NCBI RefSeq assembly: GCF_900155965.1
Contig: NZ_FTMG01000011.1
Span: 164,871-228,870 of the forward strand
Direction: 5' to 3'
Origin: Mucilaginibacter lappiensis
GTDB taxonomy: Bacteria; Bacteroidota; Bacteroidia; Sphingobacteriales; Sphingobacteriaceae
DNA length: 64,000 nt
The notes beneath the pieces are model-generated. The model was not told the DNA's origin, made no database searches, and was given only the letters and a program-made list of their open reading frames with translations. Position numbers and translations under genes: made by a program. Shown here piece by piece: positions 60,977-64,000 of the stretch (positions within the stretch are counted from its first letter, which is position 1; each line of letters starts with the position of its first letter).

Positions 60977-62608
60977 ATGGCAAAACAAGTTAAATACAAT
61001 GTTGAAGCACGCGACGCCCTGAAACGCGGTGTTGATATTTTAGCCAATGCGGTTAAAGTAACATTAGGTCCTAAAGGTCGTAACGTAATTATTGATAAAA
61101 AATTCGGTTCACCAGCTATCACTAAAGATGGTGTAACTGTAGCTAAAGAAATCGAACTGAAAGATGCTTTAGAGAACATGGGTGCCCAGATGGTGAAAGA
61201 GGTAGCTTCAAAAACTGCTGACATCGCTGGTGATGGTACTACTACTGCTACCGTTTTAGCTCAGGCTATCGTTACTGCAGGTATTAAAAACGTTGCAGCC
61301 GGCGCTAACCCAATGGATCTGAAACGTGGTATCGACAAAGCTGTAATAGTTGTTGTAGAGAACTTAAAAGCTCAATCACAAACTGTTGGCGAAGACAATA
61401 ACAAAATCAAACAAGTAGCTTCTATTTCTGCTAACAATGACGAGGTTATCGGTTCATTGATCGCTGAAGCTATGGCTAAAGTTGGTAAAGATGGTGTAAT
61501 TACTGTTGAAGAAGCAAAAGGTACTGAAACCGAAGTTAGAACTGTAGAAGGTATGCAGTTTGACCGTGGTTACCTGTCTCCTTACTTTGTTACCAATGCT
61601 GACAAAATGGAAGTTGAATTGGAAAATCCTTACATCCTGATCTATGATAAAAAGATCTCTTCGATGAAAGAATTACTTCCAATTTTGGAAAAACAAGTAC
61701 AAACCGGCAAACCATTGTTGATCATCGCCGAAGATCTTGATGGCGAAGCTTTAGCTACTTTAGTAGTTAACAAAATCCGTGGCTCACTGAAAGTGGCTGC
61801 TGTTAAAGCTCCGGGCTTTGGCGATCGTCGTAAAGCTATGTTAGAGGATATCGCTATCCTGACTGGTGGTACTTTGATTTCTGAAGAAAGAGGTTACAAA
61901 TTAGAAAACGCTGATCTTACTTACTTAGGTACTGCTGAGAAAATCGTTATCGATAAAGATAATACTACGATCATCAACGGTGCTGGTTCTGCCGATGAGA
62001 TCAAAGGTCGTGTAAGCCAGATCAAATCTCAGATCGAGTCAACTACATCTGATTATGACCGCGAAAAATTACAGGAACGTTTAGCCAAATTATCTGGTGG
62101 TGTTGCTGTATTGTACGTAGGTGCGGCTACAGAAGTAGAAATGAAAGAGAAAAAAGACCGTGTTGACGATGCTTTACACGCAACCCGTGCGGCTGTTGAA
62201 GAAGGTATTGTTGCAGGTGGTGGCGTTGCCTTCATTCGTGCGGTAGCTGCTTTAGCTGATTTGAAAGGTGAGAACGAAGATGAGAACACTGGTATCCAGA
62301 TCATCCGTCGTGCTATCGAAGAGCCTTTACGTCAGATCTGCGAAAACGCTGGTATCGAAGGATCAATCGTAGTGCAAAAAGTTAAAGAAGGCACCGGCGA
62401 TTTTGGTTACAACGCACGTACCGACAAATATGAAAACCTGATTGCTGCAGGTGTTATCGACCCAACTAAGGTTGGTCGTGTAGCTTTGGAGAACGCAGCT
62501 TCCATCGCGGCTATGTTGTTAACAACAGAGGTTGTATTGGCTGATGATCCTGAAGATGCTCCAGCTGGTCCACCAATGGGTGGTGGCGGCATGGGCGGCA
62601 TGATGTAA
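60977..62608 (+). CDS. groEL: Chaperonin GroEL
   Basis: 543 residues. ATP-driven folding chamber. The N-terminal ARDALKRGVDILANAVKVTLGPKGRNV, the ATP site (AGDGTTTATVLAQAI), the equatorial Asp region and the C-terminal GGGGMGGMM tail are all present. Its codons are A/T-ending and strongly biased, as in a highly expressed gene. It lies 143 nt after groES, with an inverted repeat between. Confidence 0.98.
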   Translation: MAKQVKYNVEARDALKRGVDILANAVKVTLGPKGRNVIIDKKFGSPAITKDGVTVAKEIELKDALENMGAQMVKEVASKTADIAGDGTTTATVLAQAIVTAGIKNVAAGANPMDLKRGIDKAVIVVVENLKAQSQTVGEDNNKIKQVASISANNDEVIGSLIAEAMAKVGKDGVITVEEAKGTETEVRTVEGMQFDRGYLSPYFVTNADKMEVELENPYILIYDKKISSMKELLPILEKQVQTGKPLLIIAEDLDGEALATLVVNKIRGSLKVAAVKAPGFGDRRKAMLEDIAILTGGTLISEERGYKLENADLTYLGTAEKIVIDKDNTTIINGAGSADEIKGRVSQIKSQIESTTSDYDREKLQERLAKLSGGVAVLYVGAATEVEMKEKKDRVDDALHATRAAVEEGIVAGGGVAFIRAVAALADLKGENEDENTGIQIIRRAIEEPLRQICENAGIEGSIVVQKVKEGTGDFGYNARTDKYENLIAAGVIDPTKVGRVALENAASIAAMLLTTEVVLADDPEDAPAGPPMGGGGMGGMM

Positions 62609-62611
62609 TAT

Positions 62612-62694
62612 AAGCCCTAAGTCTTAAGCTCTGAGTGATAAGTCATAAATATTGTGGCTTTGACTTAGAACTTAAGACTAAGGACTTCAGACTT
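62612..62694. repeat. Inverted repeat with AAGTCTTAAG words after groEL
   Basis: The left arm 62612-62645 (AAGCCCTAAGTCTTAAGCTC, then TGAGTGATAAGTCA) faces the right arm 62661-62694 (TGACTTAGAACTTAAGACTA, then AGGACTTCAGACTT). The loop is 15 nt. A true terminator follows at once. Confidence 0.75.
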
Positions 62695-62696
62695 AA

Positions 62697-62739
62697 ACAA
62701 AACGCCTGTATGCTTTTGCATACAGGCGTTTTGTTTTTT
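62697..62739 (+). terminator. groEL terminator
   Basis: ACAAAACGCCTGTATGC (62697-62713) pairs perfectly with GCATACAGGCGTTTTGT (62718-62734) over a TTTT loop, followed by TTTTT. The stem is 17 bp. Confidence 0.95.
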
Positions 62740-62826
62740 GTACCGATTATGGTCATGAAAAGGTAAAGGGATGGTCACGAGTTAATCATTTGATTAATTT
62801 TGTGTATCTTCTGTATTACCGTTGTG

Positions 62827-62834
62827 TATTTTTG
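62827..62834 (+). promoter_or_regulatory. Promoter -7 box upstream of a small frame
   Basis: TATTTTTG followed by C, the same box as at scpA and miaB. It lies 57 nt before the ATG at 62892. A second box TAATTTTG is at 62795-62802. No well-spaced -33 TTTG. Confidence 0.4.
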
Positions 62835-62891
62835 CGTAACAAATCTGAAACTTGTACTTCGGGGCATAGGATTTGTGTATTGCAGAGTATC

Positions 62892-62993
62892 ATGAAAAAA
62901 ATAGTTCAAACATCAAAATTAGTGCGCAGTACCATAGTTGATTGGGTACTGATCAAAGGCCCTGAGTTGTTTGTTACTATTTATGGTAAATAA
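62892..62993 (+). CDS. Possible small protein (33 aa)
   Basis: ATG-started frame of 33 residues: MKKIVQTSKLVRSTIVDWVL, then IKGPELFVTIYGK. It is basic at the start with one hydrophobic patch, could be membrane-associated, and lies behind a -7 box. The stop is 8 nt before the -7 box of the MscS gene. No family recognised; it may be chance. Confidence 0.3.
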   Translation: MKKIVQTSKLVRSTIVDWVLIKGPELFVTIYGK

Positions 62994-63001
62994 TAAATTT
63001 T

Positions 63002-63009
63002 TACCTTTG
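63002..63009 (+). promoter_or_regulatory. Promoter -7 box for the MscS-type gene
   Basis: TACCTTTG fits TAnnTTTG, followed by CTTTCAAT and the ATG at 63018. The leader would be only a few nucleotides. Confidence 0.55.
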
Positions 63010-63017
63010 CTTTCAAT

Positions 63018-63806
63018 ATGAAAGTAGAAGAATTTTATCACCAATTTCATGTCTGGCTAATTAGCCGCGGGCCAATTTACGTAGGCGGGATCATCATATT
63101 TTTTATCGGCCTTTGGGTCATCAAGTTTATCCGCACACGGATGCGCAACCGGATGATCAGGAGAGGTATTCATTCGTCATTACAACCTTTTTTTCTGAGC
63201 CTTACTATTACCGCGCTTTATGTGTTGCTGGTAATTGGGGTAATGAATATTATTGGCTGGGAGATGACCATCTTCACCACCATTATCGGTGCCTTCAGTG
63301 TGGCCGCCGGTTTGGCGTTGTCTGGTACATTTCAAAACTTTGCCGGTGGCGTATTGATATTGCTGCTAAAACCATTCGACCTTAATGACAGCATATTGGC
63401 TCAGGGGCAGGATGGCAAGGTAACTTCTATACAAATGTTTTACACTGTTTTACTCACTGCCGATAATAAAACGGTTATTATACCCAACGGTAAGCTGTTT
63501 AACGAGGTTATTATTAACGTAACCCGCGAAGGCACACGCCGCCTTGATTTTGAAGTAAAGGTAGGCTATGCCAATGATGTTGAAAAAGTAAGAGGAATTA
63601 TTGAGAATGCAATAAGTACAAGCCCCGGCTTATTGAAGACACCAGCCTCCAAAGTGGGCATCAATAGCCTGGAGATCGACTCCATCAGGTACATGGTAAA
63701 CGTATGGGTACAACCGGCCAACTTTTTAACGGCTAAATGGGCCCTGCAGGAAAAGATCATTAAAGACCTGGGCGCCGCCGGTGTAACGTTCCCTAAAGCA
63801 GGATAG
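63018..63806 (+). CDS. MscS-family mechanosensitive channel
   Basis: 262 residues. Three membrane helices; the third, pore-lining one reads AAGLALSGTFQNFAGGVLILLLKPFDLNDSI, the MscS signature. The cytoplasmic beta domain (VTSIQMFYTVLLTADNKTVIIPNGKLFNEVIINVTREG) follows. It opens under membrane tension and lets ions and solutes leave the cell after osmotic downshock. Size is close to E. coli MscS (286). Confidence 0.94.
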   Translation: MKVEEFYHQFHVWLISRGPIYVGGIIIFFIGLWVIKFIRTRMRNRMIRRGIHSSLQPFFLSLTITALYVLLVIGVMNIIGWEMTIFTTIIGAFSVAAGLALSGTFQNFAGGVLILLLKPFDLNDSILAQGQDGKVTSIQMFYTVLLTADNKTVIIPNGKLFNEVIINVTREGTRRLDFEVKVGYANDVEKVRGIIENAISTSPGLLKTPASKVGINSLEIDSIRYMVNVWVQPANFLTAKWALQEKIIKDLGAAGVTFPKAG

Positions 63807-63814
63807 GTGGGGAA

Positions 63815-64000
63815 GAGAAGCAAGAGGTGAGAGTCAAGAATCAAGAGGTTGAAAAACTACTAATTTCAAACTTATCATTTTTGCAGAAAGTAATTAAATA
63901 TAGCGTTTGTCATTCTGAGAATTAAAATCCGGGGCCTCTGTAGGTTGCAATGACAGCTGGATTTAAGGATTTATTGGTTTAGAAGAATTATTTTTGGGAG
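63815..64000. repeat. Possible left arm of a CAAGAATCAAGA repeat, cut by the window edge
   Basis: 63815-63850 carries AGAAGCAAGAGG and AGTCAAGAATCAAGAGG, the words of the arms at 21041 and 55449. No facing arm is seen before base 64000. A REP-like pair TGTCATTCTGAGA (63909-63921) and GCAATGACA (63946-63954) lies nearby. No gene is visible in the last 194 nt. Confidence 0.5.

Noticed and set aside
1..64000. CRISPR array, tRNA, rRNA, insertion sequence or prophage
   Set aside because: No direct-repeat array with spacers, no cloverleaf or rRNA segment, and no transposase, integrase or phage gene was recognised. The palindromic repeats do not have regular spacers.

Overview
The window looks like chromosomal core DNA of a Bacteroidota species, most likely family Sphingobacteriaceae (Mucilaginibacter/Pedobacter-like). 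This rests on the type IX secretion protein SprA, many Bacteroidota-only families (DUF2480, DUF3108, DUF3109, DUF4292), Bacteroidota-type promoters (TTTG, then TAnnTTTG), almost no Shine-Dalgarno sequences, and the conserved order miaB - sigma-54 activator - lptE - secG - groES - groEL. The genus is inferred from recall of such genomes, not from a search. I saw no rRNA, tRNA, CRISPR array, insertion sequence or prophage.

Layout. 1-8.0 kb: the 3' part of upp, an M60-type metallopeptidase, a YjjG-like HAD phosphatase, a DinB-fold protein, an LpxH-like phosphoesterase, a glycosyltransferase and a membrane protein. 8.0-13.8 kb: purQ-coaX, an outer-membrane protein, lptC and a PpiD-type foldase. 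13.9-19 kb: DUF2480, DUF3108 and DUF3109 proteins, gmd and a Wzi/RemB-like barrel. 19-31.4 kb: dxs (minus), scpA, glyA with a large hybrid histidine kinase, a minus-strand group (rlmN, comF-like, GT87), an amidohydrolase and an acylphosphatase. 31.5-40.9 kb: an envelope group (flippase, dut, TPR protein, DUF4292 lipoprotein, EnvC-like factor, two TatA/B proteins), gatA and an MltD-like transglycosylase. 41-53.3 kb: maeB, ruvA, the 7-kb sprA and an AsmA-like protein. 53.9-64 kb: miaB, a four-helix-bundle (23S-IVP) gene, the sigma-54 activator, lptE, an acidic His-rich protein, secG, a membrane protein, groES-groEL and an MscS channel. Most genes serve the envelope (LPS export, capsule, peptidoglycan, T9SS, Tat, Sec) or housekeeping.

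The most unusual feature is between, and sometimes inside, the genes. At least fourteen loci carry long imperfect inverted repeats made of iterated short words. The two arms of one locus match each other, but the word usually differs between loci. Arms run into coding sequence: one supplies the start codon and first codons of the HAD gene, one appears to encode the signal-peptide core of the TPR protein, and one covers the end of scpA. One copy encloses the 23S-IVP-type gene. A different GC-rich palindromic element of exactly 90 nt lies in frame inside miaB and is translated as 30 extra residues. I regard this set of structures as the best candidate for something undescribed. Their mobility and function are inference.
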